Origin: Luteimonas huabeiensis HB2
GTDB taxonomy: Bacteria > Pseudomonadota > Gammaproteobacteria > Xanthomonadales > Xanthomonadaceae
Assembly: GCF_000559025.1 (NCBI RefSeq)
Contig: NZ_JAAN01000046.1
Location: forward strand, 1-64,000
Length of the DNA: 64,000 bases
Direction: 5' to 3'
Positions within the stretch are counted from its first letter, which is position 1, and each line of letters starts with the position of its first letter. The translations under genes were made by a program, and so were the position numbers. This document shows positions 30,761 to 39,073 of the stretch, piece by piece. Under the pieces are notes generated by a model that saw nothing but the letters and a program-made list of their open reading frames with translations, made no database searches and had not been told where the DNA came from.

Positions 30761-32074
30761 TCACTCGCGCCGGGGCTCGCCTTCCAGCAGGTCCAGCGTC
30801 GCCTGCAGCATCGCGCGCATGCCGACTTCCAGCGCGGCTTCGTCCGGGGCGTAGTGCGGGGAGTGGTTGATCGGCATCGTGGCCGGGTCCTGGCCCTGCG
30901 GCGTGGTGCCGACGAAGAAGTAGGCGCCGGGGACCGCGTTGGCGAACTGCGAGAAGTCCTCGGCCACGGTCACCAGCGGCATTTCCACCACGTGCTCCGC
31001 GCCCACCGCGGCCTGCAGCGCGGGCAGCACGCGACGGGCGAGGTCGGGATCGTTGATCGTGGCCGGCGCGTTGTTGATGACCTGCAGCTCCGCGGTCGCG
31101 CCGGCGGCGTGGGCGTAGTCGGTGGCGATGCGTTCGAAGCGCGCGATCACGTCCTCGCGCACGGCCGGGTCGTAGGTGCGCAGGGTGCCGACCAGGCGCG
31201 CGTCGTCGGGGATGATGTTGAAGCGCACGCCGCTCTGGAACTGCCCGGCGGTCAGCACCACCGGCGCGTTCACGATGTTGACCTGGCGCGCGATCATGCT
31301 TTGCGTGGCCAGCAGGATCTGCGCGCCGACGGTGATCGGATCCACGCCGTCCCACGGCCGCGAGCCGTGGGTCTGCCTGCCGCCGATCGTCAGCGACCAC
31401 TCGTCGGCGCTGGCCAGCGTCGGGCCGCTGCGGAAGCCGATCTGGCCGGTGTGCAGGCCGGCCCAGACGTGCAGGCCGAGGATCGCGTCGGGCGTGCCGC
31501 CGGCGAACGCGCCCTCGTCGAGCATGCGCTTGGCGCCGAAGGTCTCGCCCGGCTCCGGCGGGCCTTCCTCGGCCGGCTGGAACACGAACACCACCTCGCC
31601 CGCCAGCCGGTCGCGCATGCCGGCCAGCGCCTCGGCCACGCCCATCAGGATCGCGACGTGCATGTCGTGGCCGCAGGCGTGCATCACCCCGGCCGGTTGC
31701 CCGCGGTAGGTGGCGGTGACGGTGGAGGCGAACGGCAGGCCGGTCCGTTCGGTGACCGGCAGCGCATCCATGTCGGCGCGCAGCGCGATGCGCGGGCCCG
31801 GCCGCGCGCCCTTCAGCACCGCGACCACCCCGGTCGGGCCGATGCCGGTGCGCGGCTCCAGCCCGAGCGCGCGCAGGTGCTCGGCCACCTTGGCGGCGGT
31901 GCGCGTCTCCTGGTTGCCGAGCTCCGGGTGCGCGTGCAGGTCGCGGCGCCACTCCACCGCGCGCGGCTGCAGCGCGCGCGCCGCGGCTTCCGCCTCCGGT
32001 CGCGGCGCGGCGAGCGCCGTGGAGACGGCGACGGACAGCAGCAGGGCGGCGAACAGGCGGGGGCGGACGGGCAT
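30761..32074 (-). CDS. Secreted M20 family amidohydrolase (copy 2)
   Basis: A 437-residue paralogue of the downstream gene, sharing [75 protein letters not shown] and NHSPHYAPDE. A signal peptide (MPVRPRLFAALLLSVAVSTALA) indicates export. Specificity loops differ from copy 1 (PEPGETFGAKRM against GEEGGAGLM), so the two probably act on different N-acylated substrates. The ATG at 32074 is preferred over an in-frame Met five residues upstream because of the signal peptide. Upstream is the palindromic repeat element at 32111-32368. Confidence 0.92.
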   Translation of the reverse strand: MPVRPRLFAALLLSVAVSTALAAPRPEAEAAARALQPRAVEWRRDLHAHPELGNQETRTAAKVAEHLRALGLEPRTGIGPTGVVAVLKGARPGPRIALRADMDALPVTERTGLPFASTVTATYRGQPAGVMHACGHDMHVAILMGVAEALAGMRDRLAGEVVFVFQPAEEGPPEPGETFGAKRMLDEGAFAGGTPDAILGLHVWAGLHTGQIGFRSGPTLASADEWSLTIGGRQTHGSRPWDGVDPITVGAQILLATQSMIARQVNIVNAPVVLTAGQFQSGVRFNIIPDDARLVGTLRTYDPAVREDVIARFERIATDYAHAAGATAELQVINNAPATINDPDLARRVLPALQAAVGAEHVVEMPLVTVAEDFSQFANAVPGAYFFVGTTPQGQDPATMPINHSPHYAPDEAALEVGMRAMLQATLDLLEGEPRRE

Positions 32075-32110
32075 GGCGGATCTCCTCACGATCCCTCGAT
32101 TCTAGGGCGA

Positions 32111-32368
32111 ATCGACATTCGACCTGCAGTGTCGAAACCGTCCCTTCTCTCGCAAGCGGGACCATGCCATCCCTTCTCCCGCAAGTGGGAGAAGGTGGCG
32201 CGCAGCGCCGGATGAGGGGGGCTTTTGCACGCCTGCGGCGTGCCCCCATCCGCCTTCGCACCTTCCCCCGCTTGCGGGCGAAGGGACAAACAGCATGACC
32301 CCGCGTGCGGGGGCAGGCCAAAGACAGCGTGCCTCCAAGAGCGGGCCTTTCGCGCGCTGAATGTCGAT
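32111..32368. repeat. Dispersed palindromic intergenic repeat, complete copy
   Basis: A non-coding mosaic of short palindromes (CCTTCTCCCGCAAGTGGGAG, CCTTCCCCCGCTTGCGGGCG) joined by linkers, bounded by the inverted 10-mers ATCGACATTC (32111-32120) and GAATGTCGAT (32359-32368). CTAGGGCG lies just outside both ends. About 50 bp around the segment GGCGTGCCCCCATCCGCCTT is near-identical to the copy at 51862-52125. It fills the gap between the divergent amidohydrolase and pncA genes. Confidence 0.7.
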
Positions 32369-32465
32369 ACAGTCTAGGGCGTGCCGCGCGGCGGCCGAAA
32401 CGCGGCGCAGGCGATAAGCTGTCGAACCCGGTGCCGTTCGATGCCCGCCGACCCGAGGTCGCCCC

Positions 32466-33095
32466 ATGCGTCATGCATCCGATATCGCCCTGATCGCGGT
32501 CGACGTGCAACCGGACTTCATGCCCGGCGGCGCGTTGGCCTGCCACGAAGGCGACGCGGTGGTCGCGCCCATCGCCGCGCTGCTGGCCGCGCGCCGCTAC
32601 CGCACCGTGGTCGCCACCCAGGACTGGCACCCGCCCGGGCACGCCTCGTTCGCCAGCAGCCACCCGGATCGCGCGCCGTTCGAGACCATCGAACTGCACG
32701 GCGCCCCGCAGGTGCTGTGGCCGGACCACTGCATCCAGGGCAGCGCCGGCGCGCAACTCGATCCGCGCATCGACTGGTCGCCGGCCGACCTGATCCTGCG
32801 CAAGGGCAGCGACCCGCAGGTCGATTCCTACAGCGGCTTCCGCGAGAACCACGGCCCCGGCGGCGCGCGGCCCAGCACCGGGCTTGCCGGCTGGCTGCGC
32901 GAGCGCGGCATCGCCGAGGTCCACGTCTGCGGGCTGGCGCGCGACTATTGCGTGCTGTGGACCGCGCAGGACGCCGCCGCCGCCGGCTTCCGCGCCCGCG
33001 TGCTGTGGCCGCTGACCCGCCCGGTGACCCCGGAGGGCGACGTCCCCACGCGCGCCGCGCTCGCCGCGGCGGGTATCGCCATCGACGGCGATTGA
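32466..33095 (+). CDS. pncA: Nicotinamidase/pyrazinamidase
   Basis: A 209-residue isochorismatase-fold amidase that deamidates nicotinamide to nicotinate for NAD salvage. The Asp13 region (LIAVDVQPDFMPGGAL), the metal site (ATQDWHPPGHASF), the catalytic Lys (LILRKGSDPQVDSYSGF), the cis-peptide motif and the nucleophile Cys (HVCGLARDYCVLWT) are all intact. It starts at an ATG at 32466 and is transcribed away from the amidohydrolases. Confidence 0.95.
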   Translation: MRHASDIALIAVDVQPDFMPGGALACHEGDAVVAPIAALLAARRYRTVVATQDWHPPGHASFASSHPDRAPFETIELHGAPQVLWPDHCIQGSAGAQLDPRIDWSPADLILRKGSDPQVDSYSGFRENHGPGGARPSTGLAGWLRERGIAEVHVCGLARDYCVLWTAQDAAAAGFRARVLWPLTRPVTPEGDVPTRAALAAAGIAIDGD

Positions 33096-33182
33096 CGATC
33101 GCCCGCTGCCCTGAAGAACGTGCGCTTGCCGACAGAAGCGCGGTAGGCTGGAAAACGTCGCCTGGACAGGGGGGAGAGTTCG

Positions 33183-33773
33183 ATGCAGGAGGCCGAGTGT
33201 CTGAATCGCGCCATTGCGCGTTATCGCCGGGCGCATGGCGAATCCGATCCGCTGGCACCCGCACTGGAGCGGCTGCAGCGCGAGGGCTGGGCGCTGTGGC
33301 GCGTTCCCGAGGCCGAGCATCCGGACGTTCGCCGGTGCGCAGCCGACTTCATCGTCGACTACGTGGAGCACGCGCTCGACGATCATCGGATCTGCGACGA
33401 AGAGATGGGCAGGATCGCCACGCTCAAGAGCATCTTCGCGATGCGCGAGGGTGATCTGCATGCGTTGAACCGGCATCGGATCGCCGAGCTGGTGGCGCTC
33501 GAAATGGAGCGGATGCTGATCGACGAACGCGTCGAGGATGCCGAGCTGCTCCAGCAGGCCGCCTTGCAGCGCGCGCTCGATCTGGGGTTCGACCAGTTCC
33601 TCGCACTGGCGAGGGCGCCCGTCGAACGGATCGTCGAACGCCTGCTGGCGCAGGCCAGGCAGGCGGGTCCCGAGGCGCGCGCAGGCGTCCTTCGGCGCAT
33701 CGGCGCACTGCAGACGGTGGTGCGCATCGACACGACGACGCTGACGGCGACGTGGCCCGGCGCCTCACCATGA
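33183..33773 (+). CDS. Conserved hypothetical helical protein
   Basis: A 196-residue, all-helical, acidic protein with no signal peptide. The middle segment (DDHRICDEEMGRIATLKSIFAMREGDLHALNRHRIAELV, residues about 65-105, here quoted as DEEMGRIATLKSIFAMREGD) recalls a TerB-like or EF-hand-like helical pair. No family can be assigned firmly. A ribosome site (GGGGAG) lies upstream of the ATG. Confidence 0.7.
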   Translation: MQEAECLNRAIARYRRAHGESDPLAPALERLQREGWALWRVPEAEHPDVRRCAADFIVDYVEHALDDHRICDEEMGRIATLKSIFAMREGDLHALNRHRIAELVALEMERMLIDERVEDAELLQQAALQRALDLGFDQFLALARAPVERIVERLLAQARQAGPEARAGVLRRIGALQTVVRIDTTTLTATWPGASP

Positions 33774-33866
33774 AGACGCTCCGGACGTCGGGCGAAGGTG
33801 GCGTTGCGGGGCGCCGGTTCCCGGCCGCCATTGACGACTCGATCGCCGCGTGCGCGCCCCGGGCGC

Positions 33867-34292
33867 TTACGTCGCGGTCGCCTCGGCCGCGTGCGCCGGC
33901 AACGGCGGTGCGGCCACCGGCCGGCCGAGTTCGTCGAGCGCGACCATCACGAAGTGCCCGCGCGTGCACAGCTTGCGGTCGCCGGTCAGCAGGTCCTCGG
34001 TAATCAGCTCGACCTCCACGTGCATCGAGCTGCGGCCCACGCGCACGATGCGGGCGATGGTCTCGACCAGCTGGCCCTTCTTGACCGGCTGGTTGAAGTC
34101 GACCTGCTCGGAGCGCGCGGTGACCACGGTGCTGCGCGCGTAGCGCGAGGCGGCGATGAACGCCGCCATGTCCATCCACGCCAGCGCCTGGCCGCCGAAC
34201 AGCGTGCCGAGGTGGTTGGTGTGGTCGGGGAAAACCATCTCGAGCAGGCGGGCTTCGGTGGGGCGCGGCTCGGTGCTTGCGATCTCGGACAT
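33867..34292 (-). CDS. Hot-dog fold acyl-CoA thioesterase
   Basis: A 141-residue thioesterase of the YciA/BFIT/Acot group: [28 protein letters not shown] carries the catalytic Asn/Asp region (quoted parts: [27 protein letters not shown]), with [20 protein letters not shown] and [13 protein letters not shown] as the following strands. It hydrolyses acyl-CoA to the free acid and CoA. The start at 34292 ([11 protein letters not shown]) is chosen over an upstream ATG because family members begin close to the [11 protein letters not shown] strand. It converges on the hypothetical gene ending at 33773. Confidence 0.9.
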   Translation of the reverse strand: MSEIASTEPRPTEARLLEMVFPDHTNHLGTLFGGQALAWMDMAAFIAASRYARSTVVTARSEQVDFNQPVKKGQLVETIARIVRVGRSSMHVEVELITEDLLTGDRKLCTRGHFVMVALDELGRPVAAPPLPAHAAEATAT

Positions 34293-34490
34293 GGGCTTCT
34301 CCCGGTGTGGATGCATGCCCTCCCGGCCCACATGCTGGACCCGCCCGGGACCCGCTGTCGAGCCGGCGCCGCGCACCCGTTCGGCCCCGCGCGTTCACCC
34401 GGGAATCAACAAAGGGGGCGCGGGCCATTAAGCTGTCGATGCGGCTGCGGCTTCGTCGCCTCCGCCCCCATTCCGCAAGGAGACCGTTCC

Positions 34491-35759
34491 ATGTCCGGCT
34501 ACGTCCGTTCCCTGGCCGTGCGCGCCCGCGAGGCGGCGCAGGCCGTCGCCGCGCTCGACGGCGCGCAGCGCGCGGGCCTGATCGAGGCGATGGCCGCGGC
34601 GGTGGATGCCGGCCGCGCCGGAATCCTCGATGCCAACGCGCAGGATCTCGCGCGCGCCGACGCCGCCGGCACCGGCGGGGCGCTGCTCGACCGGCTGCGC
34701 CTGGACGACGCACGCATCGACGGCATCGTGCGCGCGCTGCGCGAGGTGGCCGCGCTGCCCGACCCGGTCGGCCAGGTCACCCGGCGCGAGACCCGGCCAA
34801 ACGGCCTGGCGGTGGAGAAGGTGCGCATCCCGCTGGGTCTGATCGCGATGATCTACGAGGCGCGCCCGAACGTGACCGCCGATGCTGCCGCGCTGTGCCT
34901 GCGCGCCGGCAACGCGGTACTGCTGCGCGGCGGTTCCGAGGCCGCCGCCAGCAACGCCGCGATCGCGCGCTGCCTGCACGCGGCGCTGCGCGAGCGCGGC
35001 CTGCCCGCGGAGGCGGTGTCGCTGGTGGAGGACACCGCGCGCGAGCACGTGCTGGAACTGTTGCAGCTCGCCGATCTCGTCGATCTGGCGATCCCGCGCG
35101 GCGGCGAGGCGCTGATCCGCTTCGTCGCCGAGCACGCGCGGGTGCCGGTGATCAAGCACTACAAGGGCGTGTGCCACCTGTACGTGGACGCCGCCGCCGA
35201 CGAGGCCGTGGCCACGCGGCTGGCCATCGACGGCAAGCTGTCGCGGCCGGGCGTGTGCAACGCGCTGGAGACGCTGCTGGTGCACGCGGCGATCGCCGAG
35301 CGCTGGCTGCCCGGCGCGCTGGCCGCGCTGGCCGCGCGCGGCGCCGAGCTGCGCGGCTGCGCGCGCACCCGCGCGCTGTACCCGCAGGCCGCGCCCGCCA
35401 CCGAGGACGACTACGCCGCCGAGTTCCTGGCCCCGATCCTGGCCGTGCGCGTGGTCGACGACCTCGACGCGGCGATCGCCCACATCCGCCGCCACGGCTC
35501 CGACCACACCGAGGTCATCGCCACCGCCGACCCCGCCGCCGCCGAGCGCTTCGTCCGCGCGATCCCCGCCTCGGCGGTGATGGTCAACGCCTCCTCGCGC
35601 TTCAACGACGGCGGCGAACTCGGCCTGGGCGCGGAGATCGGCATCTCCACCACCCGCCTGCACGCCTACGGCCCGATGGGCCTGGAATCGCTGACCATCG
35701 AGCGCTGGGTGGTGCGCGGCGAGGGCCAGGTGCGGCACCCGGAATCGGCGCAGGGCTGA
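34491..35759 (+). CDS. proA: Gamma-glutamyl phosphate reductase
   Basis: A 422-residue ProA that makes glutamate-5-semialdehyde in proline biosynthesis. The conserved [31 protein letters not shown], the [11 protein letters not shown] block, the catalytic Cys in [15 protein letters not shown] and the end [17 protein letters not shown] are all present. A strong ribosome site (AAGGAGA) lies 7 nt before the ATG. proB is not adjacent, at least within this window. Confidence 0.96.
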   Translation: MSGYVRSLAVRAREAAQAVAALDGAQRAGLIEAMAAAVDAGRAGILDANAQDLARADAAGTGGALLDRLRLDDARIDGIVRALREVAALPDPVGQVTRRETRPNGLAVEKVRIPLGLIAMIYEARPNVTADAAALCLRAGNAVLLRGGSEAAASNAAIARCLHAALRERGLPAEAVSLVEDTAREHVLELLQLADLVDLAIPRGGEALIRFVAEHARVPVIKHYKGVCHLYVDAAADEAVATRLAIDGKLSRPGVCNALETLLVHAAIAERWLPGALAALAARGAELRGCARTRALYPQAAPATEDDYAAEFLAPILAVRVVDDLDAAIAHIRRHGSDHTEVIATADPAAAERFVRAIPASAVMVNASSRFNDGGELGLGAEIGISTTRLHAYGPMGLESLTIERWVVRGEGQVRHPESAQG

Positions 35760-35975
35760 CGCGGCAGCGCCGGCCGGGTCGATCCGGTACGCCGCGATCG
35801 TCGCCGTGCGCGATGCGACGCATGGCCCGTCGAACCCCCGGTCGACGCGCGAAACGCGCGATGCGCGTCGGCGGGAGTCTCGCGCGATCGTCGCGTGGGG
35901 TATGTTGCGCATGCCCCAGCCCTGCAGCCAGGCAGCGCTTGCCCATCCGTTTCATCCCGCATCAGGAGTCGTGCG

Positions 35976-36693
35976 ATGAAGGCGAAGAGTCTCGTTCTGC
36001 TGGTATCGATTCTGGCCCCCTGCCAAGGTTTCGGGGCGCCGCCCGCCTCGGCGTCGTCGCAGGCCGCGCCCCACGGCGAGCGGCACGTCGCCCGGTCGTT
36101 GACGTTGCCGGACGGGCAACGCGTCCAGATCAAGCACGTTGTTCTGGACGGTGGCAGCTTTCTGGTCAGGCCACGAGACCAGGAGCCCGCTACGCTCGAT
36201 GCCCTGCGTGCCTATTGCCGCGACAGCGTCGGTGCCTCGCTGATCGAAGATGCACAGATCATCGTGGATCAAGGCGTAATTCCCGCTCTTCCATGCGGCG
36301 TTACCTCGCAGAGAGGGGGGGGGGGCTGAGCGCGAGTCACGCGGTTTAGTGGGTTCGGGAGAACACGTTTCCCGGAGCAAGAGCAACTGCGGCCATACGT
36401 TCGTTTCGGTCGATCTATGGGGGGCGGACCGAATCGAGCAGGGCGATTCGGATACATACGAGGCGTCCGCCGACTACGAGTATGAGAATTTCCTGAGCGA
36501 ATACGCTACGCTCTCGGGCAGTATCATCCCTGGTTGCTCGTTTACGGTGTCGACCATGATTAGCAGGTGGGGTTCGATCGTCCTTCCGTTTCTCTGCACG
36601 GCGAATGTGCCAAGAGGCGATTACACCGCATCTGCGGCCGCGAGTGTATGCGGCGAGTCAGCTTCGACGAGCATGCTGGTTTCGGTGATCTGA
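35976..36693 (+). pseudogene. Secreted hypothetical protein split by a G11 tract (phase-variable or broken)
   Basis: From the ATG at 35976 (signal peptide MKAKSLVLLVSILAPCQGFG) frame one reads 117 residues and stops at 36329, immediately after a run of eleven Gs (36315-36325). A second frame is open from before the tract through to 36693. With ten or thirteen Gs the two parts fuse into one secreted protein of about 238 residues, containing several Cys (CRDS, LPCGV, SNCGHTF, PGCSFTV, FLCTANV). With eleven or twelve Gs translation ends early. This is the form of a slipped-strand phase-variable gene, although homopolymer error is possible. The downstream half is less GC-rich than its neighbours. 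Function unknown. Confidence 0.7.
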
Positions 36694-36871
36694 CATCGCC
36701 ATCCCGCGGGCGCGCGCGATCCAGGGAGGTCGGATGGCCCGAGTCACGCATCGGCGCGTGCCGACCGAGCCGCCCCGGCAGACGCGTCGGCCGGCGCGAA
36801 CAGGCCGGCATGGCGGGCGAGGAAGCGCGCCGCGCGGCGGCCGAGCTGCGGTGTCGTAGCGCGCGCCCGGC

Positions 36872-38206
36872 TCAGGCCGCCGCGCGGCGCCAGGCCGGGA
36901 AGGGGTCGGGCAGCTCGCGCCAGCGCTCCGGCCCGGCGGCCATCTCGCGGTCGTCGAGCAGGCAGGCGTCGAGCGCAGCGACGGTCGCCTCGCGGTCGAG
37001 CCCGATGCCGATCAGCGCCAGTTCCTGGCGGCGGTCGCCCCACAGCGGATGCCACAGCGCGCGCAGCGCCGCATGCTCGGCCGCGTCGGCGGTCTCCTCG
37101 GGCGCGGGCGGCGGGTCGGTCCAGGCCGCGGCCTGCAGGCGTTGCCGGCCAAGGTCGGTCAGCGGCGCGACGGGACCGTGGCGCGGCGCGGGCGGTCGGT
37201 CGAGCGCGCCGCGTACGCGCGAACGCGCCGCGTACCAGAAGCCGATCGCCTGGTGCCGGGTCGAACCGCCCACGGTCGACAACTCGCCCACCCAGTCCAT
37301 GCGGCTGGCCAGCCAGAAGAAGCCCTTGCTGCGCAGCACGCCCGGCAGCCCCTCGGCGAGCAGGCGCGCGTAGCGCTCGGGGTGGAACGGCCGGCGCGCG
37401 CGGTAGACGAGGCTGCCGATGCCGTAGGCCTCGGTTTCGGGCGTGTGCTCGCCGCGCAGTTCCTGCATCCAGCCCGGCGCCCGCTGCGCGCGCGCGAAAT
37501 CGAAGCGGCCGGTGTCGAGCAGCACCGACATCGGCACGTCGTCGCCGTGCGAATCGACCAGCAGCGCGTCGCGGTTCATCGCCCGCAGCACCGCGCGGAT
37601 CCATTCGGACCGGCCCGGCGGCAGGAGGTCGCACTTGCTGATCACCAGCACGTCGGCGAACTCGATCTGCTCGCCGAGCAACTCGACCACGCCGCGCGCG
37701 TCGCCCGGCCCGGCCTGCAGGCCGCGATCGGCCAGGCGCTGGGCGGAGGCGAAGTCGGCCAGGAACGACACGCCGTCGACCACGGTCGCCATCGTGTCCA
37801 GGCGGGCGACATCGGACAGGCTGAAGCCGTCGGCGTCGCGCACGGCGAAGGTGGCCGCGACCGGCATCGGCTCGCCGATCCCGGTGGATTCGATCAGCAG
37901 GTAGTCGTAGCGACCGCTCGCGGCCAGCCGGCGCACTTCCTGCAGCAGGTCGTCGCGCAGCGTGCAGCAGATGCAGCCGTTGCTGAACTCGACCAGGGTC
38001 TCCTCGGTGCGGCGCAGGGTCGCGTCGCCGGCGCGTACCAGCTGCGCGTCGATGTTGACCTCGCTCATGTCGTTGACGATCACTGCGACGCGGCGACCCT
38101 CGCGATTGCGCAGCACGCGGTTGAGCAGGGTGGTCTTGCCGGCGCCGAGGAAGCCGGAGAGCACGGTGACGGGGAGGCGGGTGTCGCGGGGGCGGGACGG
38201 GGACAC
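36872..38206 (-). CDS. COG0523/CobW-family GTPase, probable zinc metallochaperone
   Basis: A 444-residue G3E GTPase. Walker A is [15 protein letters not shown], the metal-binding CxCC lies in [13 protein letters not shown], switch segments are ESTGIGEP and MATVVDG, and the guanine motif is ISKCDLL. The C-terminal CobW_C domain carries [17 protein letters not shown]0523 proteins of the ZNG1/ZigA/YciC type deliver Zn to client enzymes under zinc starvation. The GTG at 38206 is preferred over two in-frame ATGs at 38246-38251 because those sit inside a Zur-like operator. It is transcribed towards the phase-variable gene. Confidence 0.9.
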   Translation of the reverse strand: MSPSRPRDTRLPVTVLSGFLGAGKTTLLNRVLRNREGRRVAVIVNDMSEVNIDAQLVRAGDATLRRTEETLVEFSNGCICCTLRDDLLQEVRRLAASGRYDYLLIESTGIGEPMPVAATFAVRDADGFSLSDVARLDTMATVVDGVSFLADFASAQRLADRGLQAGPGDARGVVELLGEQIEFADVLVISKCDLLPPGRSEWIRAVLRAMNRDALLVDSHGDDVPMSVLLDTGRFDFARAQRAPGWMQELRGEHTPETEAYGIGSLVYRARRPFHPERYARLLAEGLPGVLRSKGFFWLASRMDWVGELSTVGGSTRHQAIGFWYAARSRVRGALDRPPAPRHGPVAPLTDLGRQRLQAAAWTDPPPAPEETADAAEHAALRALWHPLWGDRRQELALIGIGLDREATVAALDACLLDDREMAAGPERWRELPDPFPAWRRAAA

Positions 38207-38230
38207 GGGCTCGATCCTGGGAGTGATCGT

Positions 38231-38249
38231 GATGTTATAAAGTAACATC
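38231..38249 (-). promoter_or_regulatory. Zur-box-like palindrome upstream of the COG0523 GTPase
   Basis: Perfect 7-bp arms GATGTTA and TAACATC surround TAAAG. The core GTTATAAAGTAAC matches 11 of 13 positions of the gammaproteobacterial Zur consensus GTTATAATATAAC. It overlaps a TATAAC-like -10 element 25 bp upstream of the chosen start, so Zn-Zur binding would shut off the gene. Confidence 0.75.
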
Positions 38250-38402
38250 ATGAGCCTGGACAAGTCGGCCCCCAATCCGACCCCGCGCGGCGGACGACGC
38301 CGCGGCCGTCCCGCGCCCGGCCGGCGTGGGCCCGGGGAAACGGACCGGACCCGCAGGGGCCGCTGCACCGCGGTCGTCCCGCGCGCCGACGCGCCGTATC
38401 GG

Positions 38403-38885
38403 CTACGCGCGCCGGCCCGGCTTGCGCGGGTCGCGTGCGAAGGCGGCGAAGATCTCCAGCGTTTCGCGGCTGACGTGGTGCTCGATGCCCTCGGCGTCGC
38501 GGCGCGCGATGTCCGCCGGCACCCCCAGCGCGAGCAGGAAGTCCTCGACCGTGCGGTGGCGCTCGCGGCTGGCGCTGGCCAGCGCCTCGCCGGCCTCGGT
38601 CAGGAACACGCCGCGATACGGGCGCTTCGACACCAGGCCCTCGCGCGCCAGCCGCTGCAGCATTCGCGCCACGGTCGGCTGGGCCACGCCCATGCGCTCG
38701 GCGATGTCCACCTGGCGCGCCTCGCCGCCGTCGGCGATGAGGTCGGAGATCAGCTCGACGTAGTCCTCGACCAGCTCCGAGCGGTGGGCCTCGCGGACCT
38801 GGCGGAAGCTCTCGACCTGGATGCGGGCGTCGACCAGCGCGGAGGCGGTGGAAGCTTCGCGCGGGGCGGGGCGCTTGTTCGACAT
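38403..38885 (-). CDS. mntR: Manganese-responsive regulator MntR (DtxR family)
   Basis: A 160-residue DtxR-family repressor. It has an N-terminal winged helix ([38 protein letters not shown], recognition helix AQPTVARML). A metal-binding/dimerisation domain follows ([31 protein letters not shown] with the conserved His pair). It lacks the C-terminal SH3 domain, as MntR does. It is divergent from a TonB receptor whose upstream region carries an MntR-type palindrome, so Mn-dependent control of that receptor, and perhaps of itself, is likely. The start at 38885 follows family length. Confidence 0.92.
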   Translation of the reverse strand: MSNKRPAPREASTASALVDARIQVESFRQVREAHRSELVEDYVELISDLIADGGEARQVDIAERMGVAQPTVARMLQRLAREGLVSKRPYRGVFLTEAGEALASASRERHRTVEDFLLALGVPADIARRDAEGIEHHVSRETLEIFAAFARDPRKPGRRA

Positions 38886-38979
38886 GCCGGTCCCGGGGCA
38901 GTGGCGGGGCTGCCATTGTCGCCAATCCGCGCCGCGGGCAGAAAACAAAGTCTCTACTCATCAAGTATTCTTCTACTAT

Positions 38980-39003
38980 GAGATATAGCATAAGCTATAT
39001 TTC
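38980..39003 (+). promoter_or_regulatory. MntR-box-like palindrome
   Basis: Half-sites GAGATATAGC and GCTATATTTC (9/10 complementary) surround a 4-bp centre. The inner part ATAGC-N4-GCTAT is identical in form to the E. coli MntR operator (AAACATAGC-N4-GCTATGTTT). It lies 71 bp before the TonB receptor start and 95 bp upstream of the divergent mntR, and is the most AT-rich part of the intergenic region. Confidence 0.78.
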
Positions 39004-39073
39004 GTCGGGTCGATTCCGCCGCCGCTCGCGGCCCGCCGCCCTGTCCCTGTCACCGTCCCCCGGAGCCCACCCG

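Noticed and set aside
32142..32345. CRISPR-like or tRNA-like structure in the hairpin-rich gap
   Set aside because: Hairpin units vary in length and spacing and recur at other intergenic sites; this is a dispersed palindromic repeat, not an array or tRNA.
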